A stretch of 64,000 bases of DNA from Sphingomonas telluris (GCF_022568775.1 NZ_JAKZHW010000002.1:62001-126000); one strand, 5' to 3'. Counted from the stretch's first letter, positions 1 through 9,721 are shown. Numbers and translations: made by a program. The notes: a model not told the origin generated them from the letters alone.

Positions 1-3000
1 AGCGTCTCCGGCGCGCTCGTTGCGGAGCCATCGCTGGCCGTGAAGCTGAAGCTCGTCGTCGTGGCGCTCTTCAGCCCTTCGATCGCCGTGTCATTCGGAA
101 CGAACTTGTACGCACCCGACGTGCTGTTGAGGTACAGAGTCCCGAAGCTGTTCGTGACCGACTTGTCGAAGCCCAATTGGCTAGCATCATCGCCCTGTCC
201 GGCGACGGCGTAGGTCAGCGTGGTATCGTCGCGGTCGCTTCCGCTCAACGTCCCCGAGTGTGCCAGGAACGTGTCGTCGCCGGCGGTATCGTTGTAGGTG
301 GCCGCCGTGATCGCGGCGAGCTCCGGCGTGTCGTTTGCGCCGGTCAGATTGATGGTCAGCGTTTCGCTATCGGTTGCCGACGATCCGTCGGTCACCGTCA
401 GCGTGAAGGTCGCGCTGGCATTTGCCTTGAGCGCCTCGATCGCGCCGTCGTTGGGAACGAACGTGTACGCACCGGTGGACGTGTTGAGGTACAGCTTGCC
501 GTACGTGCTTGACTTCGAGACGTCGTAGCCTGCCAGGCTGTTGTCAGCGGCTCCGCCATCGATGCCGTAAGTGGCGGTGTCGGAGGCGTCGCGGTCGGTC
601 GATGTCAGCGTTCCGTTCACGGCGCTGAACGTGTCGTCCGCAGCGGTGTCCACATAGGTGTGGCTCGTCAGGCTGGCGCTGAGCTCCGGCGTGTCATTCA
701 CCCCGTTGAGCGTGATGGTCAGCGTGTCGATGTCGGTCGCGGATGAGCCATCAGTCACCGTGACGACGAAGTCCACGTGATCTGTGCTCTTCAGGCCCTC
801 GATAGCCGCGTCGTTGGCGACGAACTTGTACGCACCCGACGTGCTGTTGAAGTACAGGGTGCCGTACGTGCTGAAGACCTTCTGGTTGTAGTCGGGGTCG
901 CCAACGACGGCGGTTTGGCCGGGAACCGAAAACACACGGGTGTCGCCGCTGTCGCGATCGGTCGACGTGAACGTGCCGGTGATGTCGGAGAACGAGTCGT
1001 CGGCCGCCGTGTCCGTGTAGGACGCATCGGTGATCGTGCCGATCTCCGGCGTGTCATTCGCACCGTTCAAGGTGATCGTCAGCGTGTCGGAATCGCTTGC
1101 CAACGAACCGTCGGTCACGCGAACAGTAAAGTCGACGTGCTGCGTCGACTTCAGTCCCTCGATCGCACCGTCGTTGGGGACGAACTTGTACGCGCCGGTG
1201 GAGCCGTTGAGGTAGAGCGTGCCGTAGGCGGTCGCATATTCCTGGTCGAAGCCGCTTTCCAAGGTGCCCACTGCGCCATCGATCGAGAAAGTCTTCGTGT
1301 CGACGGTGTCACGGTCGCTCGAGGTCAAGATGCCCGTGACATTGCCGAACGTGTCGTCATTGGCGGTATCGGTGTAACTCGCGCCCGTGACCGTCCCGAG
1401 CTCCGGCGTGTCGTTGACGCCGTTGAGATTGATGGTCAGCGTCTGCGGCGCGCTAGTCGCCGTGCCGTCGCTCGCGGTGAAGCTGAAGCTCGTGGTCGTT
1501 GCCGACTTCAGGCCCTCGATCGCAGTATCGTTTGGAACGAACTTGTACGCACCGGTCGTGCTGTTGAGGTACAGAGTCCCGAAGCTGTTGGTGACCTGCT
1601 TGTCGAAGCCCGGTTCCACCGAGGCGCCCTGGCCCGCGACCGAATAAGTCAGCGTGTCATTATCGCGATCGCTTCCGCCGAGCGCGCCCGTAACATTTGC
1701 AAACGTGTCATCGCCGGCCGTGTCGTTGTAGGTCGCCGACGGGATGGCCGCGAGCTCTGGCGTGTCGTTCACGCCGTTGAGATTGATGGTCAGCGTCTTG
1801 CTGTCGCTGGCTCCCGATCCATCCGTCACGGTCAGTGAGAAGCCAACGCTCTCGGTACTCTTGAGATGCTCAATCCCACCGTCATTGGGAACGAACGTGT
1901 AAGCCCCGCTCGTGCTGTTGAGATACAGCGTTCCGTAGGTGCTGGACTTCGATACGTCGTAGCCCGCCAGTGTGTTGTCTGCCGCCCCGCCAGTGATGCC
2001 GTAGGTCTTGGTATCCCCCGCATCGCGGTCGGTAGAACTCAAGGTACCGTTGACGGCGCCGAATGAATCATCGCCGGCCGTGTCGTTATAAGTCGCGTTC
2101 GCCAGCGACGCGGTCAGCTCGGGCGTGTCGTTCGCGCCATTCAGCGTGATCGTGAGCGTATCGTTGGCCGTAGCGCCAGAGCCGTCGGTCACAGTGACCA
2201 CGAAATCGACGTGATCGGTGGTCTTCAGGCCCTCGATCGCCGTGTCATTGGCAACGAATTTGTAGGCACCGCTCGAGCTGTTGAAATAGAGCGTCCCGTA
2301 TGCGCTGACGACCTGCTTGTCGAAGCCGAGCTCTGCCGACGAGGCCTGCCCCGGAACCGAGAACACGCGCGTGTCGCCCGTATCGCGGTCTGCTGACGTG
2401 AATGTACCCGTCACATCGGAGAAGGTGTCGTTGGCCGCCGTGTCGGTATACGACGCGTCGGTGATCGTCCCAATGGTCGGCGTGTCGTTCACGCCGTTGA
2501 GATTGATGGTCAGCGTCTGGCTGGGGCTTGTTGCCGACCCATCGCCCGCCGTGAACGTAAAGCTGGTCGTTGCGCCGGTTTTCAGCCCTTCGATCGCTCC
2601 TTCATTCGGGACGAACTCATAGGCGCCACTGGAGCTGTTGAGATAAAGGGTTCCGAACGCGTTCGTGACGGACTTGTCGAACCCGGCGTGGCTGCCGTCG
2701 GCCACCTGCCCAGCAACCGAATAGCTCAGCGTGTCGCCGTCCCGATCGGTTCCGCTCAAGTTGCCGCTAACGCTGTTGAATGAATCGTCACCGGCCGTGT
2801 CATTGTAAGTCGCGCTCGTCAGCGAAGCAGTCAGCTCGGGCGTGTCGTTCGCGCCATTCAGTGTAATCGTGAGCGTGTCGTTCGCATTCGCGCCGGAACC
2901 GTCGGTCACGGTGACGACGAAATCGACGTGATCGGTGTTCTTCAAACCTTCGATCGCCGCGTCGTTGGCGACGAACTTGTAGGCACCGCTCGAGCTGTTG

Positions 3001-3560
3001 AAGAACAGTGTGCCGTACGTGCTCACGACCTGCTTGTCGAAGCCGAGCTCTGCCGACGAGACCTGCCCCGGAACCGAGAACACGCGCGTGTCGCCGTTAT
3101 CGCGATCGGCCGACGTAAATGCCCCCGTGATGTCGGAGAAATTGTCGTCCGAAGCGGTATCCGTGTACGACGCATCGGTGATGACGCCGATGGTCGGCGT
3201 ATCGTTCGCGCCGGTGATGTTGATCGTCAGCGTTTCGCTGTCCGTGGCGGCATGACCGTCAGTCACAGTGAGCGTGAAGCCGACGCTCGTGTCGCTCTTC
3301 AGGCCTTCGATCGCACCGTCATTCGGGATGAACGTGTACGCGCCCGTCGAGCTGTTGACGTAAAGCTTCCCGTATGCGCTCGTCTTCGAGAGGTCATAGC
3401 CGGACAGGCTGTTGTCCGCCACGCCTCCGTCGATGCCGAAGGTCCGGGTGTCCCCGTTATCGACGTCGGTCGAGCTCAGCGTGCCGCTGACTGCACTGAA
3501 CGTGTCATCGCCCGCCGTGTCTGTCAGAGTCCCGGAGGTGATTGCCGACAGGTCCGGCTG
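1..3560 (-). repeat. Tandem ~360-bp repeat array encoding VCBS-like units
   Basis: The GANDTP-type boundary recurs near 3555, 3195, 2838, 2478, 2121, 1759, 1405, 1048, 688 and 325, which is a unit of about 355-363 bp. Units fall into classes. B units (GYDVSKSSTYGKLYLN-like) lie near 3195-3555, 1759-2121 and 325-688. A units (DKSVTNSFGTLYLN-like) lie near 2478-2838, 1405-1759 and 1-325. C units (STYGTLYFNSTSGAYKFVAN-like) fill the rest. Units of one class resemble each other more than they resemble their neighbours. That points to duplication of multi-unit blocks. Confidence 0.85.
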
Positions 3561-4379
3561 ATCGTTCGTGCCCGTGACCGTGATGGTCAGCGTCGCGGTG
3601 GTACTCGCGCCGTGCGAATCCGTGACGGTGTAGGTGAAGACGTCGGTCTTCGTTTCGCCCTCGGCGAGCTTGTTCGTGTCGACGTCATTGTTGTCGAGCG
3701 TATAGGTGTACGCGCCGTCGGCACCGATGATCACCGAGCCGTACGTACCGGCGACGCTACTTCCAACTGAGCCGCCCTGGACGGCGCTCACATGCAACGT
3801 GTCGTTGGAATCGACGTCGCTGTCGTTCGTCAGCACGTTACCCGACGCCGATGAATCGCCCGGCTTGGGCGTATTTCCGGGGCCAACGCCTGCCTCGATC
3901 ACGGTATCGGTCGAATTGGTGTCGTTCTGCGCGACGGGCCCGTCGTTCGCTCCCGAGTAGACGACGGTCACGGTCGTCCAGCTCAGCGTCCCGTTCGACA
4001 TGCGAATTGCGTACGTGAAGGTGTCGGGCAGGGTCTGTCCGGCATTGAGCGTCTGGAGCTGCGCACGGAAAGCTGCGGTAAGCGTCCCCGCATCGTAGCC
4101 GACCTTGCCGTCGGACGTGATCCAGATCTTGGCGCCATTGGCGCTCTTGTCGCCGGACATGGCTTCAACCCGGGCTGTGTCCTGGGCGATGAGGTCCGTT
4201 GAGGAGCTACCGTCGTCGAGGGACCACAGGATCTTGGCATTCCCGGCCAGATCGTTCGACATGACATCAAAAATTCTGATGCCGACGAAGTCCTCGGTCT
4301 GGCCGGTGTAGATGTCCGTTTGCGCTTGTGGCGTGTTGTTCAACGACGCAGTGGTGCCGCCGCCCGTGTTTGTCGCCAT
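1..4379 (-). CDS. Giant VCBS/cadherin-like repeat protein (C-terminus outside window)
   Basis: An uninterrupted minus-strand frame runs from an ATG at 4379 to the window edge (1459 codons seen), with a GGGGGG Shine-Dalgarno just upstream. There is no Sec signal peptide. Residues 1-140 are unique. After that come a typical VCBS domain (GNVLTNDSDVD, then LTITVTGTNDQPD) and about ten further units of roughly 120 residues. Each unit has a TLYLNSTTGAY-like strand, a PNDxAIEGLK segment, a VTDGS stretch and a GANDTP boundary. VCBS and bacterial cadherin-like arrays are typical of very large secreted or surface adhesins, often exported by type I secretion with the signal at the C-terminus, which is not visible here. 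Adhesion or biofilm function is inferred from the family. No type I transporter genes lie in the window. Confidence 0.88.
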   Translation of the reverse strand, partial: MATNTGGGTTASLNNTPQAQTDIYTGQTEDFVGIRIFDVMSNDLAGNAKILWSLDDGSSSTDLIAQDTARVEAMSGDKSANGAKIWITSDGKVGYDAGTLTAAFRAQLQTLNAGQTLPDTFTYAIRMSNGTLSWTTVTVVYSGANDGPVAQNDTNSTDTVIEAGVGPGNTPKPGDSSASGNVLTNDSDVDSNDTLHVSAVQGGSVGSSVAGTYGSVIIGADGAYTYTLDNNDVDTNKLAEGETKTDVFTYTVTDSHGASTTATLTITVTGTNDQPDLSAITSGTLTDTAGDDTFSAVSGTLSSTDVDNGDTRTFGIDGGVADNSLSGYDLSKTSAYGKLYVNSSTGAYTFIPNDGAIEGLKSDTSVGFTLTVTDGHAATDSETLTINITGANDTPTIGVITDASYTDTASDDNFSDITGAFTSADRDNGDTRVFSVPGQVSSAELGFDKQVVSTYGTLFFNSSSGAYKFVANDAAIEGLKNTDHVDFVVTVTDGSGANANDTLTITLNGANDTPELTASLTSATYNDTAGDDSFNSVSGNLSGTDRDGDTLSYSVAGQVADGSHAGFDKSVTNAFGTLYLNSSSGAYEFVPNEGAIEGLKTGATTSFTFTAGDGSATSPSQTLTINLNGVNDTPTIGTITDASYTDTAANDTFSDVTGTFTSADRDTGDTRVFSVPGQASSAELGFDKQVVSAYGTLYFNSSSGAYKFVANDTAIEGLKTTDHVDFVVTVTDGSGATANDTLTITLNGANDTPELTASLANATYNDTAGDDSFGAVNGTLSSTDRDAGDTKTYGITGGAADNTLAGYDVSKSSTYGTLYLNSTSGAYTFVPNDGGIEHLKSTESVGFSLTVTDGSGASDSKTLTINLNGVNDTPELAAIPSATYNDTAGDDTFANVTGALGGSDRDNDTLTYSVAGQGASVEPGFDKQVTNSFGTLYLNSTTGAYKFVPNDTAIEGLKSATTTSFSFTASDGTATSAPQTLTINLNGVNDTPELGTVTGASYTDTANDDTFGNVTGILTSSDRDTVDTKTFSIDGAVGTLESGFDQEYATAYGTLYLNGSTGAYKFVPNDGAIEGLKSTQHVDFTVRVTDGSLASDSDTLTITLNGANDTPEIGTITDASYTDTAADDSFSDITGTFTSTDRDSGDTRVFSVPGQTAVVGDPDYNQKVFSTYGTLYFNSTSGAYKFVANDAAIEGLKSTDHVDFVVTVTDGSSATDIDTLTITLNGVNDTPELSASLTSHTYVDTAADDTFSAVNGTLTSTDRDASDTATYGIDGGAADNSLAGYDVSKSSTYGKLYLNTSTGAYTFVPNDGAIEALKANASATFTLTVTDGSSATDSETLTINLTGANDTPELAAITAATYNDTAGDDTFLAHSGTLSGSDRDDTTLTYAVAGQGDDASQLGFDKSVTNSFGTLYLNSTSGAYKFVPNDTAIEGLKSATTTSFSFTASDGSATSAPET

Positions 4380-4396
4380 GTCAGCCCCCCAAGGCT

Positions 4397-4422
4397 ACCG
4401 AGCGTCGCCCCGACGACTCGGT
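4397..4422 (-). promoter_or_regulatory. Leader hairpin upstream of the VCBS gene
   Basis: A near-perfect inverted repeat (arms ACCGAG and CTCGGT, inner arms CGTCG and CGACG) lies 17-43 nt upstream of the ATG at 4379, directly before the G-rich ribosome-binding site. As RNA it would form a stable hairpin in the 5' leader of the giant repeat protein and could affect translation. It has no T-tract and is not a good terminator. The regulatory role is inference only. Confidence 0.25.
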
Positions 4423-4560
4423 TATCTTTCGTTAACTATTAGGATTTTTCGCGGCACGACAAGTGCTTAACGGCGCGCTCGTTCAAATATTTTGTTGATC
4501 TCGTCTCAAAACGAGACTCACGCCTCGCCGATTCCTCTGGACTCAGCGGGTAATGTTTCA

Positions 4561-4729
4561 TTTACAATCCGTTTTATGCCGACCTAGGCGCACGCACCGG
4601 TGGAGAGAGCATTCGGCCGGGTTCCCGTGCCATGCGCCTCAGCCGCCGAAGGGTTCTGGCACTCGTCTGCCCCATCGATCTTGAACGAATAAGGCAGCGC
4701 CCGCCTCCACGGGCGCTGCCTTTCCTTTT
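4561..4729 (+). ncRNA. Candidate small RNA or leader RNA ending at an intrinsic terminator
   Basis: The gap 4380-4805 lies between two divergent genes, yet contains a plus-strand intrinsic terminator at 4691-4729 with no plus-strand gene before it. Something on the plus strand must therefore be transcribed and stopped there: a small RNA of roughly 100-170 nt, or an attenuated leader of the carboxypeptidase gene at 4806. A TTTACA element at 4561-4566 could be a -35 box. The stretch at about 4600-4660 has GGAGAGAGC and GCCGAAGGG segments resembling parts of a glycine aptamer, but the CTCAGG part is missing. I assign no family, and the 5' end is a guess. Confidence 0.25.
4691..4729 (+). terminator. 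Strong intrinsic terminator with no annotated gene upstream
   Basis: A perfect 13-bp stem (4691-4703 pairing with 4710-4722) with a 6-nt loop is followed on the plus strand by a T-rich tail around TTTCCTTTT. On the minus strand the tail is poor in T, so the structure is directional. It lies 77 nt before the carboxypeptidase start. Confidence 0.75.
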
Positions 4730-4805
4730 GGCTTGCGCACCGTTTGCCTGATCGGCAGCCCCGCTCTATCAGCGCCGCGATTCACGAAATTTATAAGCAG
4801 GTTCC

Positions 4806-5948
4806 ATGGCACTGACGATTTCGAGCGCATTCGACGCCGGCAATATCCGCGTTGTGAAACAGGACGGCGACAAGGCTGACCTGGAAATCGTCAAGGACCA
4901 CATGTCCGACTTCTACCAGTGGTTCTACTTCCGGGTTGCCGGGGGAGAAGGCCGCGAGCTGACTCTGCGCATCACCAATTGCGCGGGCTCAGCCTATCCC
5001 AACGGCTGGCCGGACTACAAAGCAGTCGTTTCCCCTGACCGCGAGGAGTGGTTGCGGGTCCAGGACACGAGCTACGCCGACGGCGTCCTCACCATCCGCT
5101 TCACTCCCGACACCGACTGTGTCTGGGTCGCCTATTTCGCGCCTTACTCGATGGAGCGTCACCACGACCTGATCGCGACCTACGCGTCGCTTCCGATCGT
5201 CGACTATGCGTCGCTCGGCAAGTCGCTCGACGGCCAGGATATCGACTGCCTCAAGGTTGGTGACGGCGCCCTGAACGTCTGGCTCTACGCGCGCCAGCAT
5301 CCGGGTGAGTCCATGGCCGAGTGGTGGATGGAAGGCGCGCTCGAAAAGCTGTGCGACCCTGAAGACCCAGTCGCCCGCGTCCTCCGCCGCGACTGCACCT
5401 TCCGCATCGTTCCCAACATGAACCCTGACGGGTCGCGGCGCGGCCACCTGCGGACCAACGCCGTCGGCGTGAACCTCAATCGCGAATGGCATGCCCCGAC
5501 GGCCGAAAAGAGCCCGGAAGTCCTCGCCGTCCGCAACGCGATGGACGAGACGGGCGTCGACTTCGCCATGGACGTGCACGGCGACGAAGCGATTCCGGCG
5601 AACTTCCTGGCCGGTTTCGAGGGCATCCCCTCGCTGACCGACCGCCAGCTGGGTCTCTTCAACAGCTTTTCCGACGCGCTGGAACGCATCTCGCCCGACT
5701 TCCAGACCAGCCAAGGCTATGAAATCCCGGCGCCGGGCCAAGCGAACATGTCCATGTCCACGACGCAGCTGGCCGAACGCTACGGCTGCGTCTCGATGAC
5801 GCTCGAAATGCCGTTTAAGGACAATTTCGACCTTCCCGATCCGCTCTACGGTTGGAGCCCCGAGCGGTCGAAGTTCCTGGCCTTCGCCTGCCTCGATGCG
5901 CTGCACGCGATCCTGCCGGACCTCGCGAAGGCCAAGTCGGAGAAATAG
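4806..5948 (+). CDS. M14 family zinc carboxypeptidase (cytosolic-carboxypeptidase type)
   Basis: 380 residues with no signal peptide, so probably cytoplasmic. The N-terminal ~130 residues match the beta-sandwich domain that precedes the catalytic domain in M14 cytosolic carboxypeptidases. The zinc ligands are visible as His165/Glu168 in HPGES and His258 in DVHGDE, and the substrate-binding segment [11 protein letters not shown] with VNLNREW follows the first pair. The family removes C-terminal residues from peptides; the natural substrate of bacterial members is largely unknown. Start ATG 4806 has only a weak GCAGG upstream. The stop is 2 nt before gpmA, whose ribosome-binding site lies in this gene's end, so the two are probably co-transcribed. 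Confidence 0.9.
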   Translation: MALTISSAFDAGNIRVVKQDGDKADLEIVKDHMSDFYQWFYFRVAGGEGRELTLRITNCAGSAYPNGWPDYKAVVSPDREEWLRVQDTSYADGVLTIRFTPDTDCVWVAYFAPYSMERHHDLIATYASLPIVDYASLGKSLDGQDIDCLKVGDGALNVWLYARQHPGESMAEWWMEGALEKLCDPEDPVARVLRRDCTFRIVPNMNPDGSRRGHLRTNAVGVNLNREWHAPTAEKSPEVLAVRNAMDETGVDFAMDVHGDEAIPANFLAGFEGIPSLTDRQLGLFNSFSDALERISPDFQTSQGYEIPAPGQANMSMSTTQLAERYGCVSMTLEMPFKDNFDLPDPLYGWSPERSKFLAFACLDALHAILPDLAKAKSEK

Positions 5949-5950
5949 GA

Positions 5951-6643
5951 ATGCCGCAGCTCGTCCTCATCCGCCACGGCCAGTCCCAGTGGAACCTCGA
6001 GAACCGCTTCACGGGCTGGTGGGACGTCGATCTTTCTGATCAGGGCGTGGCCGAAGCGCGCGCCGCCGGCGCGTTGCTGAGGGAGCGCGGGTTCGAGTTC
6101 GACCGCTGCTTCACCAGCGTCTTGACCCGCGCGATCCGGACGCTCCACTTGGTCCTTCATGAGCTCGACAGCCTGTGGCTTCCGGTCGCCAAGGACTGGC
6201 ACCTGAACGAGCGTCACTACGGCGGGCTGACGGGCCTCAACAAGCAGGAGATGATCGACAAGGTCGGGGCTGAGCAGGTCAAGACCTGGCGCCGATCCTA
6301 CGACATCCCGCCGCCGCCGCTGCCCAGCGACAGCCCCTACGACGTCTCCACGGACCGCCGCTACAACGGCATCCCCGTCCCGGTTACCGAAAGCCTCAAG
6401 GACACAATCGCTCGCGCGCTGCCCTATTACGAGCTGGAGATCGTGCCGGCGCTCCGGCGCGATGAGCGCGTGCTTGTCGCCGCGCATGGCAATTCCATCC
6501 GCGGCATCATCAAGCATCTCTCGAAGATCGGCGACGACGAGATCGTCGGTGTCGAGATCCCGACGGGCCAGCCGCTCGTTTACGAGCTGAACGAGGACCT
6601 AAGCGTCCGGGAAAGCTATTATCTCAGCGAGCGCGCGGCTTAA
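5951..6643 (+). CDS. gpmA: 2,3-bisphosphoglycerate-dependent phosphoglycerate mutase
   Basis: 230 residues. Interconverts 3- and 2-phosphoglycerate in glycolysis and gluconeogenesis. The catalytic RHGQS motif is at residues 8-12, with the phospho-acceptor His9. The substrate segment [15 protein letters not shown] follows, as do the [12 protein letters not shown] loop and the second catalytic His near residue 179 in AAHGNS. Length and motifs fit the dPGM family. ATG 5951 was chosen over longer in-frame extensions because the family starts right before the LVLIRHG strand and an AGGA ribosome-binding site overlaps the preceding stop codon. Confidence 0.95.
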   Translation: MPQLVLIRHGQSQWNLENRFTGWWDVDLSDQGVAEARAAGALLRERGFEFDRCFTSVLTRAIRTLHLVLHELDSLWLPVAKDWHLNERHYGGLTGLNKQEMIDKVGAEQVKTWRRSYDIPPPPLPSDSPYDVSTDRRYNGIPVPVTESLKDTIARALPYYELEIVPALRRDERVLVAAHGNSIRGIIKHLSKIGDDEIVGVEIPTGQPLVYELNEDLSVRESYYLSERAA

Positions 6644-6652
6644 GGCAGCACG

Positions 6653-7243
6653 TTAGGCAGCGACCGAGCTGCCGCCCTTCTGCAGGTACATCGACTCGTC
6701 GGCGCGGGCCATGACGCTTTCCGGCCCGTCGTTCGGCTCGATGGTGGCGATGCCGATGGCAACGCTCAGCGGCAGGCACGTCCCCTCGAAGCAGAATTCG
6801 CATCCCGCGACCAGCGACCCGAGTCTCTGCGCCGTTTCCCGCGCGCTGGTCTCATCAGCGCGCTCCAGCAGGATCGCGAATTCGTCGCCACCGATTCGGG
6901 CAACGCAGTCGCTCTTCCGCACCCCTTCGGAGAGAAGTTCGGCGACCTGGATGAGCGCTTGGTCTCCGGCTAGGTGGCCGAAGCAGTCATTGATCATCTT
7001 GAGACCGTCGATGTCGACGAAGAGCACCGCCGAGCAGTCGTCGTAACGAGCAACGCGATCGATTGCGGCCTCAAGCTGGCGCATGAATCCGCGGCGGTTG
7101 GGAAGCTCGATCAGGACGTCCTGGTGAGCTAGCAGATCAAGCAATTGGACCCGCTGCTGCAGCTGAGCGACCTCACCGCGCAGCCGGCGGAGTTCCGCGA
7201 GCAGCACTTCCGGATCGGTCACATCGATCACGACATCATCCAT
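6653..7243 (-). CDS. GGDEF domain protein (probable diguanylate cyclase)
   Basis: 196 residues. A short N-terminal coiled coil (about residues 10-40, VLLAELRRLRGEVAQLQQRV) precedes one GGDEF domain with the intact signature RIGGDEF and the substrate-binding DIDGLKMINDCFGHLAGD segment. It should make cyclic di-GMP from two GTP in the cytoplasm. There is no sensor domain or membrane segment. The coiled coil may mediate the dimerisation needed for activity. It is convergent with gpmA, with a 9-nt gap and no terminator between them. A PilZ protein, a possible c-di-GMP receptor, is encoded 2.5 kb away at 9722. Confidence 0.9.
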   Translation of the reverse strand: MDDVVIDVTDPEVLLAELRRLRGEVAQLQQRVQLLDLLAHQDVLIELPNRRGFMRQLEAAIDRVARYDDCSAVLFVDIDGLKMINDCFGHLAGDQALIQVAELLSEGVRKSDCVARIGGDEFAILLERADETSARETAQRLGSLVAGCEFCFEGTCLPLSVAIGIATIEPNDGPESVMARADESMYLQKGGSSVAA

Positions 7244-7387
7244 AGCCGAACCGGATTCCCCTTGTTCATGTGAGACATAGCCTGATTCGGGCCCTGTTTA
7301 AATCCTGACTTTGCCCGAGGCGTTGCACCCGTCCGTCCATGTTCCTAAACGGCACAGCTCCGGAGGCAGAGGGAAACAGGCTCGGAA

Positions 7388-7870
7388 ATGGCGCAGCCGC
7401 TCGTCGGGATCATCATGGGCAGCAGCTCCGACTGGGAGACGATGCGCCACGCCGCCGACACGCTGAAAGCGTTGGGCGTCGAGCATGAGGTAAAGATCGT
7501 CTCGGCCCACCGCACTCCGAAGCGCCTTTACGACTATGCGGCCTCGGCGAAAGAGCGCGGGCTAAAGCTCATCATTGCAGGTGCCGGGGGCGCCGCACAC
7601 CTGCCCGGGATGGCCGCTTCCATGACCAGCCTTCCCGTCCTCGGCGTTCCAGTCGAAAGCCAGGCGCTGAAGGGTATGGATAGCTTGCTTTCCATCGTCC
7701 AGATGCCCGCCGGCGTGCCGGTCGGAACGCTGGCCATCGGACGCGCGGGGGCGGTCAACGCGGGTCTGCTCGGCGCCTCGATCCTGGCAATTACAGACGA
7801 CCAATTGGCCGCTCGCGTCGAACGCTACCGCGAGGAACAAACCGCCGCGGTGGCCGATAGTCCGGAATGA
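7388..7870 (+). CDS. purE: N5-carboxyaminoimidazole ribonucleotide mutase
   Basis: 160 residues, class I PurE. Converts N5-CAIR to CAIR in purine biosynthesis. The phosphate-binding GSSSDW motif lies near the N-terminus and is followed by SAHRTP and [11 protein letters not shown], all hallmarks of the octameric enzyme. The gene overlaps purK by 4 nt (ATGA). This translational coupling fits two enzymes that act in sequence through the unstable N5-CAIR. Confidence 0.96.
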   Translation: MAQPLVGIIMGSSSDWETMRHAADTLKALGVEHEVKIVSAHRTPKRLYDYAASAKERGLKLIIAGAGGAAHLPGMAASMTSLPVLGVPVESQALKGMDSLLSIVQMPAGVPVGTLAIGRAGAVNAGLLGASILAITDDQLAARVERYREEQTAAVADSPE

Positions 7871-8931
7871 TCGTCCCGCCAGGTTCATCCATAGGCATTG
7901 TCGGAGGCGGCCAGCTCGGCCGCATGCTCGCGGTCGCGGCGGCGCAGCTTGGGTACAAGTGCCATATCTTCGATCCGCATGAGGACCCGCCAGCCGCGCA
8001 CGTCGCCGCCGGATTTACGCGCGGCGCCTATGAAGATGCGGAAGCGCTCGCGGAGTTCGCGACCCAGGTCGATGTTATCACCTATGAGTTCGAGAACCTG
8101 CCTGTCGGACCGCTCGCCGTCCTCGGCCCGAAGTTGCGCCCCGGCACCCGCTCGCTCGCGGTGGCGCAGGACCGCGCCGTCGAAAAGCAGTTCATCGAGG
8201 AATGCGGGGCCACAGTCGCTGCCTGGCGGTCCGTCGACAGCGCGGACGACGTCGAGCGCGCCGTCGCCGAGCTCGGCACGCCGATCGTCCTCAAGACCCG
8301 CCGCTACGGCTATGACGGAAAGGGCCAGGCGTGGATCCGCAATCCGTCCGAGGCGCAGTCCGCATGGGATTCGATCGGCCACGAGCCCGCCGTCGCTGAG
8401 GCAGGCGTCGAGTTCGACGCTGAATTCTCCGTCATCGTAGCGCGCTGGGAAGACGGACGGACGACGTTCTGGGACAGCCCGGACAACGTCCACCGTGAAG
8501 GCATCCTACGCACGTCGACCGTGCCGCCGCCACCGGTAATCGCGGGGCAGGTCGAGCACGCGCGGACGGCCGCCGCGAACATCGCGAGCGCACTCGATCA
8601 CGTCGGGGTCCTTACCGTGGAGTTCTTCGCCTCGCGCAACGGTCCCATCGTCAACGAGATCGCGCCGCGCGTTCACAACAGCGGCCACTGGACGATCGAG
8701 GGCGCCTTCACCTCGCAGTTCGAACAGCACATCCGCGCCGTCTGCGGCCTTCCGCCGGGCTCGACCGATCTCGCCTGTCACTCGGCGCGCATGGACAATC
8801 TCATCGGCGACGAGATCGCGGACTGGCAGGGGCTGCTCGCCGACCCCCACGCGCACGTGCACATTTATGGTAAGGGCGAGGCGCGGCCCGGCCGCAAGAT
8901 GGGCCACGTGACGAGGATCGACGTCGGATGA
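7867..8931 (+). CDS. purK: 5-(carboxyamino)imidazole ribonucleotide synthase
   Basis: 354 residues, ATP-grasp enzyme. Makes N5-CAIR from AIR, bicarbonate and ATP. The N-terminal [12 protein letters not shown] is the typical PurK start. The ATP-grasp core includes [16 protein letters not shown] and the metal-binding [15 protein letters not shown]. Coupled to purE by a 4-nt overlap upstream and to the GST gene by another at the 3' end. Confidence 0.96.
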   Translation: MIVPPGSSIGIVGGGQLGRMLAVAAAQLGYKCHIFDPHEDPPAAHVAAGFTRGAYEDAEALAEFATQVDVITYEFENLPVGPLAVLGPKLRPGTRSLAVAQDRAVEKQFIEECGATVAAWRSVDSADDVERAVAELGTPIVLKTRRYGYDGKGQAWIRNPSEAQSAWDSIGHEPAVAEAGVEFDAEFSVIVARWEDGRTTFWDSPDNVHREGILRTSTVPPPPVIAGQVEHARTAAANIASALDHVGVLTVEFFASRNGPIVNEIAPRVHNSGHWTIEGAFTSQFEQHIRAVCGLPPGSTDLACHSARMDNLIGDEIADWQGLLADPHAHVHIYGKGEARPGRKMGHVTRIDVG

Positions 8932-9665
8932 AGATCATCGGGAGCTTCGTCAGCCCCTACGTCCGCAAGGTGCTGGCCTGCATGCACCTCAAGGGGCTCA
9001 GCTACGAGATCGATCCGATCACGCCCTTCTTCGGCAACGACGAGTTCCGCCGCCTCAGCCCGCTCTGCCGCATCCCGGTGCTGATCGACGGCGACTTCAC
9101 GACCAGCGATTCATCGGTGATCTGCGCCTATCTCGACGAGGCCTATCCCGGCCATCCGCTGTTGCCGGCCGACCCGAAGGATCGCGCCCGCGCCCGCTGG
9201 CTGGAGGAGTTCGCCGACACGCGCCTCGGGGACCTCTTCATCTGGGGCCTGTTCTACCAGAAGATCGTTCACCCGCTCGTTTGGGGCGAACCTGGCGACC
9301 AGGCGCGCATCGCCAAGACGCTGTCGGAAGATGCGCCGGCGGCGCTCGATTATCTCGAAGGCGAACTGCCCGAGACCGGCTGGCTGTTCGGCGACTTCGG
9401 CCTCGCCGACATCGCCATCGCCAGTTTCTTCCGCAACGCCGCCTATGCAGACTTCGAGCCCGACGCCGGCCGCTGGCCGCGTGTGGCCAGCTTCGTCGCT
9501 CGTGCCTTGGCCCACGACGCGTTCGCGTCCACGTTCCCGTTCGAGAACATCCAGCGAAGCGTCGACATCAAGGGCCGACGTCAGGCTTTGCTCGATGCTG
9601 GAGCCCCGCTTTGCGAGCTGACCCTCGGCGAGCCGGTCCCGAGGCGCGGCATGATGAGGCTTTAG
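8928..9665 (+). CDS. Glutathione S-transferase family protein
   Basis: 245 residues. The N-terminal thioredoxin-like domain (about 1-80) contains SPYVRKVLACMHLKG and the cis-proline IPVLIDGDFTTSDSSVICAYLD segment that binds glutathione. An all-helical C-terminal domain (about 90-215) has the GDFGLADIAIASFF N-capping region. The start overlaps the purK stop (ATGA), so it is translated from the same operon although no purine role is known. The substrate is unknown. Confidence 0.9.
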   Translation: MKIIGSFVSPYVRKVLACMHLKGLSYEIDPITPFFGNDEFRRLSPLCRIPVLIDGDFTTSDSSVICAYLDEAYPGHPLLPADPKDRARARWLEEFADTRLGDLFIWGLFYQKIVHPLVWGEPGDQARIAKTLSEDAPAALDYLEGELPETGWLFGDFGLADIAIASFFRNAAYADFEPDAGRWPRVASFVARALAHDAFASTFPFENIQRSVDIKGRRQALLDAGAPLCELTLGEPVPRRGMMRL

Positions 9666-9676
9666 CCGGGCCGATT

Positions 9677-9691
9677 TTAACCTTTCGTTAG
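9677..9691 (+). promoter_or_regulatory. CtrA-like binding site upstream of the PilZ gene
   Basis: TTAA-N7-TTAG, one mismatch from the alphaproteobacterial CtrA consensus TTAA-N7-TTAA, ending 30 nt before the PilZ start at 9722. CtrA regulates motility and cell-cycle genes in many alphaproteobacteria, including PilZ-type genes in some. Binding here is inferred from sequence only. Confidence 0.4.
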
Positions 9692-9721
9692 GCACGATCG
9701 GCGACCCTTCGGGCCGATCTC

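Noticed and set aside
777..1838. Long plus-strand open frame of about 350 codons inside the repeat gene
   Set aside because: Antisense shadow of the VCBS array; its product is an arginine/valine-rich repeat with no fold, and the minus frame has clear domain motifs.
4600..4670. Possible glycine riboswitch (GGAGAGAGC and GCCGAAGGG)
   Set aside because: The conserved CTCAGG-containing half of the aptamer is absent, and the downstream gene is an unrelated peptidase.
4989..5906. Minus-strand frame of about 305 codons
   Set aside because: Antisense to the M14 carboxypeptidase, whose zinc motifs show the true frame.
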